Shown here one piece after another: positions 1 through 8,250 of a stretch of DNA of 64,000 nt. Origin of the DNA: Hallerella sp963656065. Its GTDB lineage: Bacteria; Fibrobacterota; Fibrobacteria; Fibrobacterales; Fibrobacteraceae. Each line of letters starts with the position of its first letter. The stretch's first letter is position 1. The DNA lies in the NCBI GenBank assembly GCA_963656065.1, contig CAVKGV010000007.1, positions 62,001-126,000 on the forward strand, given 5' to 3'. The notes below the pieces were generated by a model, which was given only the letters and a program-made list of their open reading frames with translations, was not told the DNA's origin and searched no databases. A program made the translations under genes and the position numbers.

Positions 1-228
1 GTGCTGGAAGTCAAAATCCAGATGCTGACCGGTGGCCTCTTGCCAGCTGATTTCGAGAAGAACCTTGTAGGGCAGGTAGGACTTGATATCCTTATTCGGC
101 GGAAGCAGGACAGAACAACGCCGGTCGGTGACGTTCAGCAGGTCCAGCTTTGCAAACAGGTCGTTAAAAACGGCATCCGAAATCTTGCCGTGCAAAAGTT
201 CCAAACATTTCTCGAATTGCGGGTTCAT
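1..228 (-). CDS. DnaA-like N-terminal domain protein, 5' part only
   Basis: Reading the minus strand from an ATG at 228 gives 76 codons open to the window edge. The peptide begins MNPQFEKCLELLHGKIS and continues with an FNDLFAKLDLL segment and a YLPYKVLLEI helix. This follows the DnaA domain I pattern: a cLe.L...is...F opening, a short hydrophobic strand, then a helix ending near a predicted DnaB-contact surface. DnaA starts replication by melting the origin, and domain I handles self-assembly and helicase loading. The AAA+ and DNA-binding domains would lie outside the window, so it could be full-length DnaA or a shorter homologue. It is divergent from the membrane-protein gene at 257 with only 28 bases between. 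A TAAATT box lies 7 bases before its ATG. Confidence 0.6.
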   Translation of the reverse strand, partial: MNPQFEKCLELLHGKISDAVFNDLFAKLDLLNVTDRRCSVLLPPNKDIKSYLPYKVLLEISWQEATGQHLDFDFQH

Positions 229-256
229 AAGGCTTAATTTAACTATTATTGGCTCT

Positions 257-829
257 ATGATGGATTGGATTCTTGCTGTCGGGGCGCTATTTTGGTTGCC
301 CCTTGTTTTATGGTCGGCGCTTTTTCTCTGGGCGCGTTTTTTTGCCTACCCCATTGCCTTGAAACGCAAAATACGCTTGGGAAAGACCTGGTGCTATGTT
401 CCTAAATGGTGGTCTAAAAAGCCGGTTTCCCGGCTGTGCGTGCGCGGGTTTTTGGGTTTTCTCTACGTGGCTTCCGCTTTTTCGGTGGCGGCGACGCTTT
501 ACTCGGCGATACTTTTTCCCGCCTATCTAATGGCTTTTCCGTTTTTGCTTTGCTTGATAGTTGAAAAACCTTTTGTTGATTTTGCGATGAATCGCGTGTA
601 TCGGCTGGAAGTCGATGCGTATTTTCTAGAATACAAAAAACAGGATGCGCTTTACCGCAAGTCCGGAAGGCTGCTTTCGGAAGACGATCTGGCTGGTCGT
701 TCTGCCTGGGCCTTTCGTAAAGCTCTCGTGCAGGCCGATTCCGAAAAGAGACTTTTTAAGCTATTGAAAGAAATGGCAAAGCAGGAACTCGCCCAGGAAA
801 AGGAAATCTCCGCCTATGAAAACGCCTAG
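257..829 (+). CDS. Predicted inner-membrane protein of unknown function
   Basis: I do not recognise the family. The 190-residue product starts MMDWILAVGALF and has one hydrophobic segment at about residues 4-27, two more at about 66-100, and a charged, helical, probably cytoplasmic tail from about 110. An upstream in-frame extension to 83 is possible but reads through the divergent gene, so I prefer ATG 257 (ATG 260 is the alternative). A TATTAT box at 244-249 lies 7 bases before it, with no Shine-Dalgarno sequence. The last 14 bases overlap the squalene/phytoene synthase-like gene, so the two are probably translated together. It leads a four-gene run through lspA to an RluD-type gene. Confidence 0.75.
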   Translation: MMDWILAVGALFWLPLVLWSALFLWARFFAYPIALKRKIRLGKTWCYVPKWWSKKPVSRLCVRGFLGFLYVASAFSVAATLYSAILFPAYLMAFPFLLCLIVEKPFVDFAMNRVYRLEVDAYFLEYKKQDALYRKSGRLLSEDDLAGRSAWAFRKALVQADSEKRLFKLLKEMAKQELAQEKEISAYENA

Positions 830-1880
830 CCCGATGGAAATCCGGAACCGCTTTCTCTATGCGGACAAGATGCTCCTTCTCGTATCGCGCACGTTCGCGC
901 TGAACATTAACCGCCTTTCTGGGAATCTCCGGAAAGTCGTGTTGCTCGCCTATCTCTATTTGCGGATTGCGGATACGGTCGAGGACGATGCCCGGCTTCC
1001 TGTCGATGAAAAGCTTCGGCTCTTGAAAATGTTCGCGGATGTTTTTCGGGATGGTTCCGACGTGGAAAAATCGACCGAGGCTTTTGTTTCCGCCTTGCCG
1101 GAGTATTTCCGCTCTTCGGAAAATCCGAATTACGATCTTTGTGAAAATGCTTTGACGGTCGTTCCGCTGCTCTGGATTTTTGACGCGGATTACGTGAAGC
1201 CTGTGTGCGAAACGGTCGTCGAAATGTGCGAAGGGATGGCCGCTTCGCTGCAGTCGATGGAAACGTCGCTTGAAAAAGGCTGGTTTACACTCGAAACGAT
1301 GCCCGAACTTTCGCGCTACTGCTACTATGTCGCAGGGATAGTGGGCAAGCTTCTGACGCGGCTTTTTGCGGCGAAGAATCCGGCGATAGAAGGCGAGAGG
1401 CTTTCGAAAATGAAAACGCTCGACGTGAGCTTTGGGCTTGCGCTCCAGCTGGTGAACATCATCAAGGATGTCCGTGAGGATTCCGAACGCAAAGTCTGCT
1501 TTGTCCCGGAAACGATTTGCCGGACCCACGGTTTTGAAAGTTCCCCGGCGATGTTCGGTCCGCTAGCGGATAAAAAGGCCCGGGCATCGGTGATGAAGGA
1601 ACTTGTGCGCGAAGCGTGGAAACATCTGTCGGATGCGATTGAATACACGCTTCTCATTCCGCGGAGAAATCCGCAAATCCGCCTGTTTTGCCTGTGGCCG
1701 CTCTTTATGGCGGCGAAAAACCTTTCGTTGATGGGAGACTGTTCGCACCTTTTTGACGTTGAAAGCAAGGTGAAAATTACGCGTTCGGATGTGAAAAGAA
1801 TCATCCGGAAGACGACGCTGCATTTTTACTCGAATTCCTGGATTCGGAGAAATTTTGAAATGTTGAGGGACGGAATATGA
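816..1880 (+). CDS. Squalene/phytoene synthase family protein
   Basis: The 354-residue protein has both aspartate-rich motifs of head-to-head prenyl synthases: DTVED at residues 53-57 and DVRED at 218-222. It also has the RYCYYVAGIVGKLL helix typical of squalene synthases, and an FxLALQLVNIIKD stretch before the second motif. These enzymes condense two prenyl diphosphates, farnesyl diphosphate for squalene synthase, using magnesium bound to the two motifs. No C-terminal membrane anchor is visible, as expected for a bacterial form. No squalene cyclase or hopanoid gene lies nearby, so the product cannot be fixed from context; phytoene or dehydrosqualene synthase activity is possible. It overlaps the upstream gene by 14 bases and lspA by 4 (ATGA). 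Confidence 0.85.
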   Translation: MKTPSPMEIRNRFLYADKMLLLVSRTFALNINRLSGNLRKVVLLAYLYLRIADTVEDDARLPVDEKLRLLKMFADVFRDGSDVEKSTEAFVSALPEYFRSSENPNYDLCENALTVVPLLWIFDADYVKPVCETVVEMCEGMAASLQSMETSLEKGWFTLETMPELSRYCYYVAGIVGKLLTRLFAAKNPAIEGERLSKMKTLDVSFGLALQLVNIIKDVREDSERKVCFVPETICRTHGFESSPAMFGPLADKKARASVMKELVREAWKHLSDAIEYTLLIPRRNPQIRLFCLWPLFMAAKNLSLMGDCSHLFDVESKVKITRSDVKRIIRKTTLHFYSNSWIRRNFEMLRDGI

Positions 1881-2455
1881 AGGAACGTTTTCGCCTGCTG
1901 AAATCGTGGAAATTCCACTTGGTTTTTATCCTCGTCTCGATTTTTATCGACCAGACGACGAAAATTTGGGCGGTCGCCTACCTGAAACCGACTTTTGAAA
2001 ATCCGCTGGGTCGCATTGTGCATATCGTCGGGGATTTGTTGCAGTTTCGCTTGGCGTATAATACGGGTGCCGCATTCAGCAGCCGCCCGCAGGACATTTT
2101 GCCCTTTCTTCCGCCGACGGTTTTCTTTCTGCTCGTTTCCCTTATCGCAACTTTTGTCCTAGTTTATTTTTACAGGTCCGTGAAGCGGAACGATTTTCTG
2201 GTGCGCTTTGGCATCGCGATGATTTTTTCGGGAGCGATCGGGAATTTTGCGGACAGGATGCGCATCGGCAAGGTCGTGGATTTTATCGATTGCGATTTCC
2301 CTGATTTCATCATGGAGCGTTGGCCGACTTTCAATTTTGCGGATTGCTGCGTGACAATTGGCGTCGCGCTCGTTCTGCTTTCTCCCTTGGTTTACAAGTT
2401 CATTCGCTATTCACCGGCAGGTTCGCATGCAAAAGAAGAATCCCCAACAGGCTAA
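1877..2455 (+). CDS. lspA: Lipoprotein signal peptidase II
   Basis: LspA cleaves the signal peptide of diacylglyceryl-modified prolipoproteins in the inner membrane. The 192-residue product has the expected four-helix layout. The first helix carries IDQTTK at about residues 25-29, followed by YNTGAAFS at 61-68. The aspartyl-protease signatures are GNFADRMR with VVDFID at about 122-138 and FNFAD at about 152-156, so the conserved acidic residues are present. It overlaps the prenyl synthase gene by 4 bases and runs 29 bases into the next gene. The many lipoproteins encoded in this window are its likely substrates. Confidence 0.95.
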   Translation: MKERFRLLKSWKFHLVFILVSIFIDQTTKIWAVAYLKPTFENPLGRIVHIVGDLLQFRLAYNTGAAFSSRPQDILPFLPPTVFFLLVSLIATFVLVYFYRSVKRNDFLVRFGIAMIFSGAIGNFADRMRIGKVVDFIDCDFPDFIMERWPTFNFADCCVTIGVALVLLSPLVYKFIRYSPAGSHAKEESPTG

Positions 2456-3737
2456 TTCCGAATCGCGGAATTTTATCGTTTCCGAGAAGGATGCAAACGA
2501 ACGCTTGGACCGTTTTCTGCAGAAGAAACTTTCGGATTATTCCCGCACGGACATCCAAAAGCTGATTGCGGAAAATCAGGTGACGATTGCTGGCGCACCC
2601 GCCAAGAAAAACCTGCGCCTTTCGGAAGGGATGCTTGTCCAGGTCGCTTCGCTTCCCCAAAAGGAATCTTCTTCGCTCGAACCGGAAAAGATGGATTTGC
2701 ACATCGTCTATGAAGATGACGATGTCGCTGTGATTTTTAAACCGCGCGGAGTCGTGGTGCATCCGGGAAACGGCGTTTCGAAAGGGACGCTTGCCGCGGG
2801 GCTTCTCTATCATTTCAAGGAAAAACTTTCGGCGGTAAACGGTCCGCTCCGGCCTGGAATCGTGCACCGTCTCGACAAGGATACGCCGGGCCTGATGATT
2901 GTGGCGAAAAACGACAAGGCGCACCGGAATCTCGCGCACCAGCTCGAAACGCGCACGCTTCACCGCAAGTATGAAGCCCTGATCTGGGGACATCCGCGCG
3001 ACCTTTCCGGTGAAATCGAGCTGCCTCTTGGGCGCGATCCGAAATCCCGCATCCGCATGGCTGTCGTGAAGAACGGAAAATTTGCGCGCACGCGCTATAA
3101 GGCGAAAAAGTTCTTTTCCATCGCGACGCTGATGGAGTATGAATTGGATACGGGACGCACGCACCAGATTCGTGTGCATTCCCGCTACACGGGGCATCCG
3201 ATTGTCGGCGACCCGATTTACGAGGGACGCGAGGCTTCGCTTTCCCGAGTGCCGCCCCTTTACCGCGAAGTCGCGGAAGAGCTTTTGAAACTTGCTCCGG
3301 CGCAGCTTCTGGAAGCGGTTGAAATCTGTTTTGCCCATCCGCGGACCCGAAAGAAGATGTCTTTCTCCGTTCCGCTCGAAAAGCCGTTTGAAGATGCCGT
3401 CAAGCTTTTGGAAAAGGAATGCCCGGAATCCGCGCCGACTTTTGACGAGGATACGAGCTTTAGAAATTTTGCCGAAACATCGCTGGAAAATCCCTATCTG
3501 GACGAACCGCTGGAAATCGAGGAGGAGTACCCTTACGAGGAAGAACCCGTGAAGGAACGCTTGACGCGGGCGGAACGCTTGGCGATGAAAAAGGAGCGGA
3601 TTAAAAAGCGCAAGGCTATTGAGGCGGAGAAGCGCGAAAAAAAGGCGAAGCGTGAAGCGGAAAAGCGCGGCGAAGTCTATCGGTCGGAAATCGTCACCGG
3701 GCATGAACCGACCATCGACCCTTCGTATCTGGAATGA
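2427..3737 (+). CDS. RluD/RluA-family 23S rRNA pseudouridine synthase with charged tail
   Basis: This enzyme isomerises uridine to pseudouridine, most likely in large-subunit rRNA. From ATG 2427 the protein has 436 residues: an S4 RNA-binding domain at about 16-75, then the catalytic domain with HRLDKDTPGLMIVAK, where D150 is the expected nucleophile. The motifs TGRTHQIRVH and GHPIVGDPIY follow, as in RluD. From about residue 370 it carries an acidic stretch and then a lysine/arginine/glutamate-rich helix not found in E. coli RluD. That tail may add RNA affinity, which is inference. An earlier in-frame start at 2358 would sit deep inside lspA, so I chose 2427, which overlaps lspA by 29 bases. 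The exact rRNA target cannot be told from sequence. Confidence 0.9.
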   Translation: MQKKNPQQANSESRNFIVSEKDANERLDRFLQKKLSDYSRTDIQKLIAENQVTIAGAPAKKNLRLSEGMLVQVASLPQKESSSLEPEKMDLHIVYEDDDVAVIFKPRGVVVHPGNGVSKGTLAAGLLYHFKEKLSAVNGPLRPGIVHRLDKDTPGLMIVAKNDKAHRNLAHQLETRTLHRKYEALIWGHPRDLSGEIELPLGRDPKSRIRMAVVKNGKFARTRYKAKKFFSIATLMEYELDTGRTHQIRVHSRYTGHPIVGDPIYEGREASLSRVPPLYREVAEELLKLAPAQLLEAVEICFAHPRTRKKMSFSVPLEKPFEDAVKLLEKECPESAPTFDEDTSFRNFAETSLENPYLDEPLEIEEEYPYEEEPVKERLTRAERLAMKKERIKKRKAIEAEKREKKAKREAEKRGEVYRSEIVTGHEPTIDPSYLE

Positions 3738-3778
3738 AATTTTATCTTTAACTGAAAAAATGGAGATTTAACGGTTCT

Positions 3779-4402
3779 AGCGCGGAGGCATTTAATGTGG
3801 CAAAAGTTTGCCCGGAAAGCGGTCGCGGAACGTTTGTCGATGAGCGCGATGGGCAGGAATATAGGTACACGACAATCGGCGACCAAGTCTGGATGGCGCA
3901 GAATTTAAACTATGACATAACGGATGAAACCTTGCCCGATCCTCTAACAGGGGAGCTAAAATATGTTAGCATTTCCTGCCTTTACCCGGATGATAATTGT
4001 ATGGAAAAGGGAAGGCTCTATAATTGGGTTGCTGCGAATTATGCCTGTCCAGAAGGTTGGCATTAGCCTCGTTTTGATGAGTGGCAAAAAATGATTGACG
4101 TTTTGGGTGGCGATGAAGAAGGTGGTTTTCGTTTAAAGGCTTCGTCTGGTTGGGCTGTCTTGAATCCTGGTGACGATGCAAATTGGAATGATGAATGTGG
4201 CTTTAGTGCTTTGCCTTCGATAGCAGGAGAATTGTATGACGGGCTGTATGCGAATTGGTGGATGTCTGATTATGAACCGGATGATTCGGAACCTATAAAA
4301 GTGTGGGTTTTAAATTTTGATGGATACAGAAATTTTTACAGATTTAAGTACAATCCTCCATACGATGATGCGTTTTTTTCTGTTCGCTGTATAAAAAATT
4401 GA
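3779..4402 (+). pseudogene. FISUMP-domain protein, 5'-truncated with an internal stop
   Basis: The reading frame carries the Fibrobacter major paralogous (FISUMP) domain: RGTFVDERDGQEY, then TTIGDQVWMAQNLNY, then CPEGWH. It meets TAG at 4064-4066 and continues in the same frame as PRFDEWQKMIDVLGG and on to a normal FFSVRCIKN end at 4402. Relatives usually read GWHLP here, so one TTG-to-TAG change explains the break. The homology to the intact copy at 5165 also runs upstream of the only possible start (GTG 3797), through SSAEAFNVAKVCPE, and no signal peptide precedes it, so the 5' end is missing too. Both defects argue for a dead gene. It lies just after the pseudouridine synthase gene. Confidence 0.85.
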
Positions 4403-4412
4403 GAAGTTGATA

Positions 4413-5154
4413 ATGCATAAGGGTGGAATTTTCGTCTTTATTTTTTTGTACCTTTTCTTTTCCCATTCTTTTGGAAGCGTTGAGTCGTATCGAAACAGCC
4501 TTTTTATTTTCCTTTCGGATAAAGACGGAAGTTCGGCTCCTTATGCCAAATCTGGAATCTATGATTATGTTTCTGCGAGAATTACCGGCGATATAGGGAG
4601 TCTCTATCCTTATTCCATCGACGTGTCGTCACGGAGCGCTGGCGATTTATCGTCAATCTTTTCAAATCATGAATCGAATTCCGTGTTTGCAAAGGCTTTG
4701 GAGTATTGGTTTGAAAACAGCTCGGATAGTTTATTGTTGAATTGGAAAAATAGATGCGGAGGGAGTTGGTGACTAATGTCTGACGATCCGTCACATTACG
4801 GTCTTGGAGACAAGGATTTGTCTGTGGCAGATTCTGCGCTTGTACTCGATTTGAAAGGCAACTTGTTGTGGGGAAAAGTTCCCCAGCCTAGATTTAGCGA
4901 TGATTTCCAGACGCGAGATGTATGAGGATTTGATCGATGTCGAAGGAGATGTCGTCTATGTAAATGTTTCCCAAAAGGGGACTTATACGCTTGAGACTGT
5001 GAATGCCGTCGGAATGCCTCTTGTTCTCCTGTTTAGCGGGGTATGGGGCGAAGGCGAACATTCCGTTTCTCTAACAAACTATACACTCACGCCGGGGAGT
5101 TATCTTGTTCTTCGTCGAGGAAGCGAGATTCTTTCTTGGAAACTTTTCAGATAA
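4413..5154 (+). pseudogene. Secreted or surface protein broken by a stop and a frameshift
   Basis: Three fragments read as one gene. Fragment one starts MHKGGIFVFIFLYLFF, a signal-peptide-like segment, and stops at TGA 4770-4772. The same frame continues as SDDPSHYGLGDKDLSVAD up to about 4915. The remainder is in the next frame, from about MYEDLIDVEGDVVYVNV to a stop at 5152-5154. The last 60 residues (GTYTLETVNAVG, then a PGSYLVLRRG strand) look like the short beta-sandwich C-terminal domain of secreted Fibrobacter proteins. The catalytic or binding function is not recognisable. It sits between a dead FISUMP gene and an intact one, so the patch is decaying. Sequencing error could explain one of the two lesions but less easily both. 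Confidence 0.6.
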
Positions 5155-5164
5155 GGAGTTCACC

Positions 5165-5887
5165 ATGAAAACAACAAAACTTAAGTTATTTCGGGATTGT
5201 AAGGCGGTAGGCGCTATCGCTGGAATTGGTTTTTTATTGCTTGCGTTAAACGCTTGCGCTACCGATGCCGACAGCTTTGACGCGGCGACGGTTTGTCCTG
5301 CGGAGGGAACAAACATTTACGGGATGCCTAATCGCGGAACATTTATCGATGAGCGCGATGGACAAGAATACAAATATACGACGATTGGCGGTCAAGTCTG
5401 GATGGCGCAGAATTTAAATTACAAAACAGATTATAGTGTGAAAAATGATTTGTATAAAGATTGTTCCGAGTGTGGACTTTGGTATTGTTTGTCCCTTGAT
5501 CCTCTAAGTAGAGAATCTTTTGATTCTGTGTGTCCGACTGGATGGAGAGTTCCGACGGTGGATGATTGGGAGGAATTATTGGCATCAATAGGAAGTAAGG
5601 ATAAAGCTCTGGATGTACTGCTTTCGGAAACATGGAGCGATTACTTTCAGGGAACAAATGAATGTGGCTTTAATGGAGTGCAAACGGGTTATGTAATTAT
5701 TCAAAATCCAGAAACTCCGGACTACGGAAAATCGGAACTTTTTTCGTTTGGAGGTAGTGCCAGCTGGTTGACGCAAAAGAGATCAAGACCCAGGTATGTC
5801 ATATATATTTTCTTTGATGGAGACAAAATAGAATTCCAAGAAGGTCTTTATTATTATTACTACAGTCTTCGCTGTGTAAAAAACTAG
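5165..5887 (+). CDS. FISUMP-domain lipoprotein
   Basis: The 240-residue product starts at ATG 5165 behind a good AAGGAG site. It has a lipoprotein signal peptide ending at the lipobox LNAC, so it should be anchored in the envelope after LspA processing. The FISUMP domain follows, with RGTFIDERDGQEY at about residues 57-69, TTIGGQVWMAQNLNY next, a CPTGWRVPTVDDWEEL block, and a closing YYSLRCVKN. This domain is abundant in Fibrobacter surface proteins. Its function is not firmly established; roles in adhesion or substrate contact are suggested. It is the intact relative of the pseudogene at 3779, so they probably arose by tandem duplication. Confidence 0.9.
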   Translation: MKTTKLKLFRDCKAVGAIAGIGFLLLALNACATDADSFDAATVCPAEGTNIYGMPNRGTFIDERDGQEYKYTTIGGQVWMAQNLNYKTDYSVKNDLYKDCSECGLWYCLSLDPLSRESFDSVCPTGWRVPTVDDWEELLASIGSKDKALDVLLSETWSDYFQGTNECGFNGVQTGYVIIQNPETPDYGKSELFSFGGSASWLTQKRSRPRYVIYIFFDGDKIEFQEGLYYYYYSLRCVKN

Positions 5888-5932
5888 AATGATTATGATT
5901 GCAAGTTTCATCCGTTGCATAAAGGACTGAAG

Positions 5933-6574
5933 ATGCGAAGAATTTTATGGTCAATCGCTTTGTCTATTTCGATTGTTCAAGCGTTAACTTTGGAAAATGT
6001 GCGGGCTGATTTACGGAAAAGCATGATGGCGTCCGATTCCGTTGAAATTGGAATCAGAACAACGGTTTCTTCTTCAGCGATGTCGAGTTCCCAGGGAATG
6101 ACCATGTATCTTGTGCGGAAAGGTCCCGCGAAAATCTATGCGGAAGTCAGAATGCCCATGATGAACCAGCGGACGATAATCAACGGGAACCGAATGAAAT
6201 CCATTGATTTGGATTCTCGGAAATATCAGGTTCTCCCCTATAACGGGGAGTCCTTTCCGATGATGTCCTATGCGAATTTTAACCCGCTAGATTCTGGTGA
6301 ATGGTCCGAACCGAGACTTGTTTCGGGAAGCCTCTATTCGATAAAAGGGGCAAAAGGAACGCTTTACTATGATTCAAAAAAGAAACGCATTGATAAAATG
6401 GAAACGGAAGACTTGGAAAAATCGACCTCGGCGGAATTTTCCTACGATGTGGAAAATAACCTGAAAACGATGACTATCCACGTCTCTGCGCAAGGCGTTG
6501 AAACCACCATTGTGACGGAGATTTTGAAGCTTCGCCATTCCAGGGATTTTCCGGATAGGTTGTTTGAATTTTGA
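5933..6574 (+). CDS. LolA-like outer-membrane lipoprotein-sorting protein
   Basis: The 213-residue product has a signal peptide (MRRILWSIALSISIVQA) and then a beta-rich body. Its features recall LolA/LolB-fold periplasmic carriers: an early helix with LRKSMMASDSV, repeated strands such as GMTMYLVRKG and KIYAEVRMP, and an IDKMET strand near the end. Such proteins shield lipoprotein acyl chains or other hydrophobic ligands while crossing the periplasm. Similarity is at fold level only, so the ligand is uncertain. ATG 5933 is preferred over 5915 because AAAGGA precedes it and the signal peptide starts there. It lies downstream of a lipoprotein gene. Confidence 0.55.
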   Translation: MRRILWSIALSISIVQALTLENVRADLRKSMMASDSVEIGIRTTVSSSAMSSSQGMTMYLVRKGPAKIYAEVRMPMMNQRTIINGNRMKSIDLDSRKYQVLPYNGESFPMMSYANFNPLDSGEWSEPRLVSGSLYSIKGAKGTLYYDSKKKRIDKMETEDLEKSTSAEFSYDVENNLKTMTIHVSAQGVETTIVTEILKLRHSRDFPDRLFEF

Positions 6575-6628
6575 TGAAAATTTTTTGCTCCCGCTTTTTC
6601 TTTTCCGCGCCTTTTCTATAATATCACT

Positions 6629-8023
6629 ATGCTATCTCAAGACCAGTCTTTCTTTTTTGTCGGCGTTGCGGGTTCCGGCATGAGCGCAATTGCCGTGTAC
6701 CTGGCGGGCAAAGGCTTTGCCGTTTCCGGTTCGGACCGAAAGTTTTCGGGCGCGGACGGCGACGGTATCCGGGCGAAGCTCGAAGCGGCAGGCGTTCGGA
6801 CATTTCCGCAGGACGGTTCGGGCGTTTGTCCGGGCCTTTCGGCAATCGTCGTAAGCTCGGCAATCGAAGAGTCGAATCCTGACTTGAAGCGCGCCCTGGA
6901 ATTGGGGATTCCCCGGATGCATCGGAGCGAAATGCTCGCTAAAATTTCGGAAAGTGTCAAGACGATTTGCGTCAGCGGAACGAGCGGCAAGAGTACGGTG
7001 ACCGGGATGATTTGGCATATTCTGAACGAGGCGAATCTTTCGCCTTCGCTGCTTTCCGGGGCGGGGCTTGTCTCGCTCGAAAAACGCGGAAAGCTTGGAA
7101 ACGGAATCGCTGGAAAAGGCGAATGGCTTGTCGCGGAATCCGACGAGAGTGATGGAACGCTTGTCCGCTATTCGCCGGAAATCGGTGTCATTTTGAACAT
7201 CGGAAAGGACCACAAGGAAATTTCCGAGCTGCAAAAAATCTTTGCGGAGTTTTCGAAGAACATTACGGGTAAAGGCAAGACGCTTGTCGTGAACGAAGCG
7301 GATGAACTTGCGAACGCCTTTAGCGTGAATCATTTGGATGATTTCGGGCTAGAAGCGAAGGCCGGCGTCCAGGGAATGGATTTTAATCCCGAAGGCTATG
7401 CGATTACATTTCGCGTGCGACATTTGGGAGAGCTTGTCCGGTTTAAGGTGCCGCTTCCCGGTTTTCACAACATGATGAATGCGCTTGCCGCTGTCGCGGT
7501 TTCGCTCAAGGTTGGCGTTTCGCTCCGCAAGTGCGCCGAGGCGCTTGAATCTTTTGAAGGCATTCACCGTCGCCACCAGATACTCGGGACTTTCCACGGC
7601 GTTACCGTAGTCGATGATTTTGCGCATAATCCGGCAAAGATTGCGGCGAGTATCCGCGCCGCGCAGGATTTCACGCGGGGACGCGTCATCGCTTATTTTC
7701 AGCCGCACGGATTCGGCCCGACCCGTTTTCTGCGGAACGACCTGGTCGATGCGATTTCAAAAACGCTCCGCTCCCAGGATGCGATATTTTTGAGCGAAAT
7801 CTATTACGCCGGCGGAACGGTCACGCGGGACATTTCTTCGGCGGATCTGGTTGAAGACCTGAAACGGAAAAACGCAACGGCTTACTTTGTTTCAAACCGT
7901 GACGAATGCGGAAAGGAAATGGTCCGTTTCTCGACATCGGGTGATACGATTCTGATTATGGGTGCGCGCGATCCGAGCCTTTCGGAATTTGCCAAGACAG
8001 TTGCGAAGGAGCTTGAAAAATGA
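6629..8023 (+). CDS. Mur ligase family protein, MurC/Mpl-like
   Basis: The 464-residue protein has the three Mur ligase domains: an N-terminal Rossmann part (FVGVAGSGMSAIA), a central ATPase and a C-terminal Rossmann part. The central domain has GTSGKST at 117-123 and AESDESDGT. The late motifs VVDDFAHNP and YFQPHGFGPTRFL match MurC (UDP-N-acetylmuramate-alanine ligase) and Mpl (the muropeptide-recycling ligase). Most MurC proteins read GTHGKT in the P-loop, so this copy departs from the norm, and it is not in a division/wall gene cluster. A second, true murC may exist elsewhere; this one could serve recycling or a related ligation. A TATAAT box at 6617-6622 sits 6 bases before the ATG with no Shine-Dalgarno sequence. 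It overlaps xseB by 4 bases. Confidence 0.8.
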   Translation: MLSQDQSFFFVGVAGSGMSAIAVYLAGKGFAVSGSDRKFSGADGDGIRAKLEAAGVRTFPQDGSGVCPGLSAIVVSSAIEESNPDLKRALELGIPRMHRSEMLAKISESVKTICVSGTSGKSTVTGMIWHILNEANLSPSLLSGAGLVSLEKRGKLGNGIAGKGEWLVAESDESDGTLVRYSPEIGVILNIGKDHKEISELQKIFAEFSKNITGKGKTLVVNEADELANAFSVNHLDDFGLEAKAGVQGMDFNPEGYAITFRVRHLGELVRFKVPLPGFHNMMNALAAVAVSLKVGVSLRKCAEALESFEGIHRRHQILGTFHGVTVVDDFAHNPAKIAASIRAAQDFTRGRVIAYFQPHGFGPTRFLRNDLVDAISKTLRSQDAIFLSEIYYAGGTVTRDISSADLVEDLKRKNATAYFVSNRDECGKEMVRFSTSGDTILIMGARDPSLSEFAKTVAKELEK

Positions 8024-8250
8024 GCGAACAGAATAACCGCTACCAAAAGGCGATGAGCCGGTTGGAAGAAATCCTTTCGAAAATCGACCGCAGCGACGTG
8101 AGCGTCGATGAACTCGCTTCCCAAGTGGAAGAGGCGACGAGGCTTCTCCGCGAATGCAAGACGATTCTCTCCGAGACGGAGAAGAACGTTCAAGACGCTT
8201 TGTCCGGTTTGAACGAAGAATCCGAAAAAGGTTCGGAAGAAAAAGCATGA
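8020..8250 (+). CDS. xseB: Exodeoxyribonuclease VII small subunit
   Basis: XseB pairs with XseA to degrade single-stranded DNA into short oligonucleotides. The 76-residue product is of normal length. It has the signature opening YQKAMSRLEEILSKID, then VSVDELASQVEEATRLL and a coiled-coil end with ECKTILSETEKNVQ. The large subunit xseA is not in the window. The gene overlaps the Mur ligase by 4 bases upstream and the ABC ATPase gene by 4 bases downstream. Confidence 0.93.
   Translation: MSEQNNRYQKAMSRLEEILSKIDRSDVSVDELASQVEEATRLLRECKTILSETEKNVQDALSGLNEESEKGSEEKA

Noticed and set aside
1..237. Plus-strand open frame of 78 codons at the window start
   Set aside because: It is antisense to a DnaA-like N-terminus with clear domain I similarity on the minus strand.
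82..256. Upstream extension of the membrane protein gene to 83
   Set aside because: It overlaps the divergent DnaA-like gene and gives an Arg/Ser-rich non-membrane start.
2400..3704. 434-codon minus-strand open frame
   Set aside because: Opposite the pseudouridine synthase, arginine-rich, no motif; a shadow.
3797..4066. Short FISUMP gene starting at GTG 3797
   Set aside because: Homology runs upstream of the GTG and past the stop, and no signal peptide exists, so it is a pseudogene fragment.
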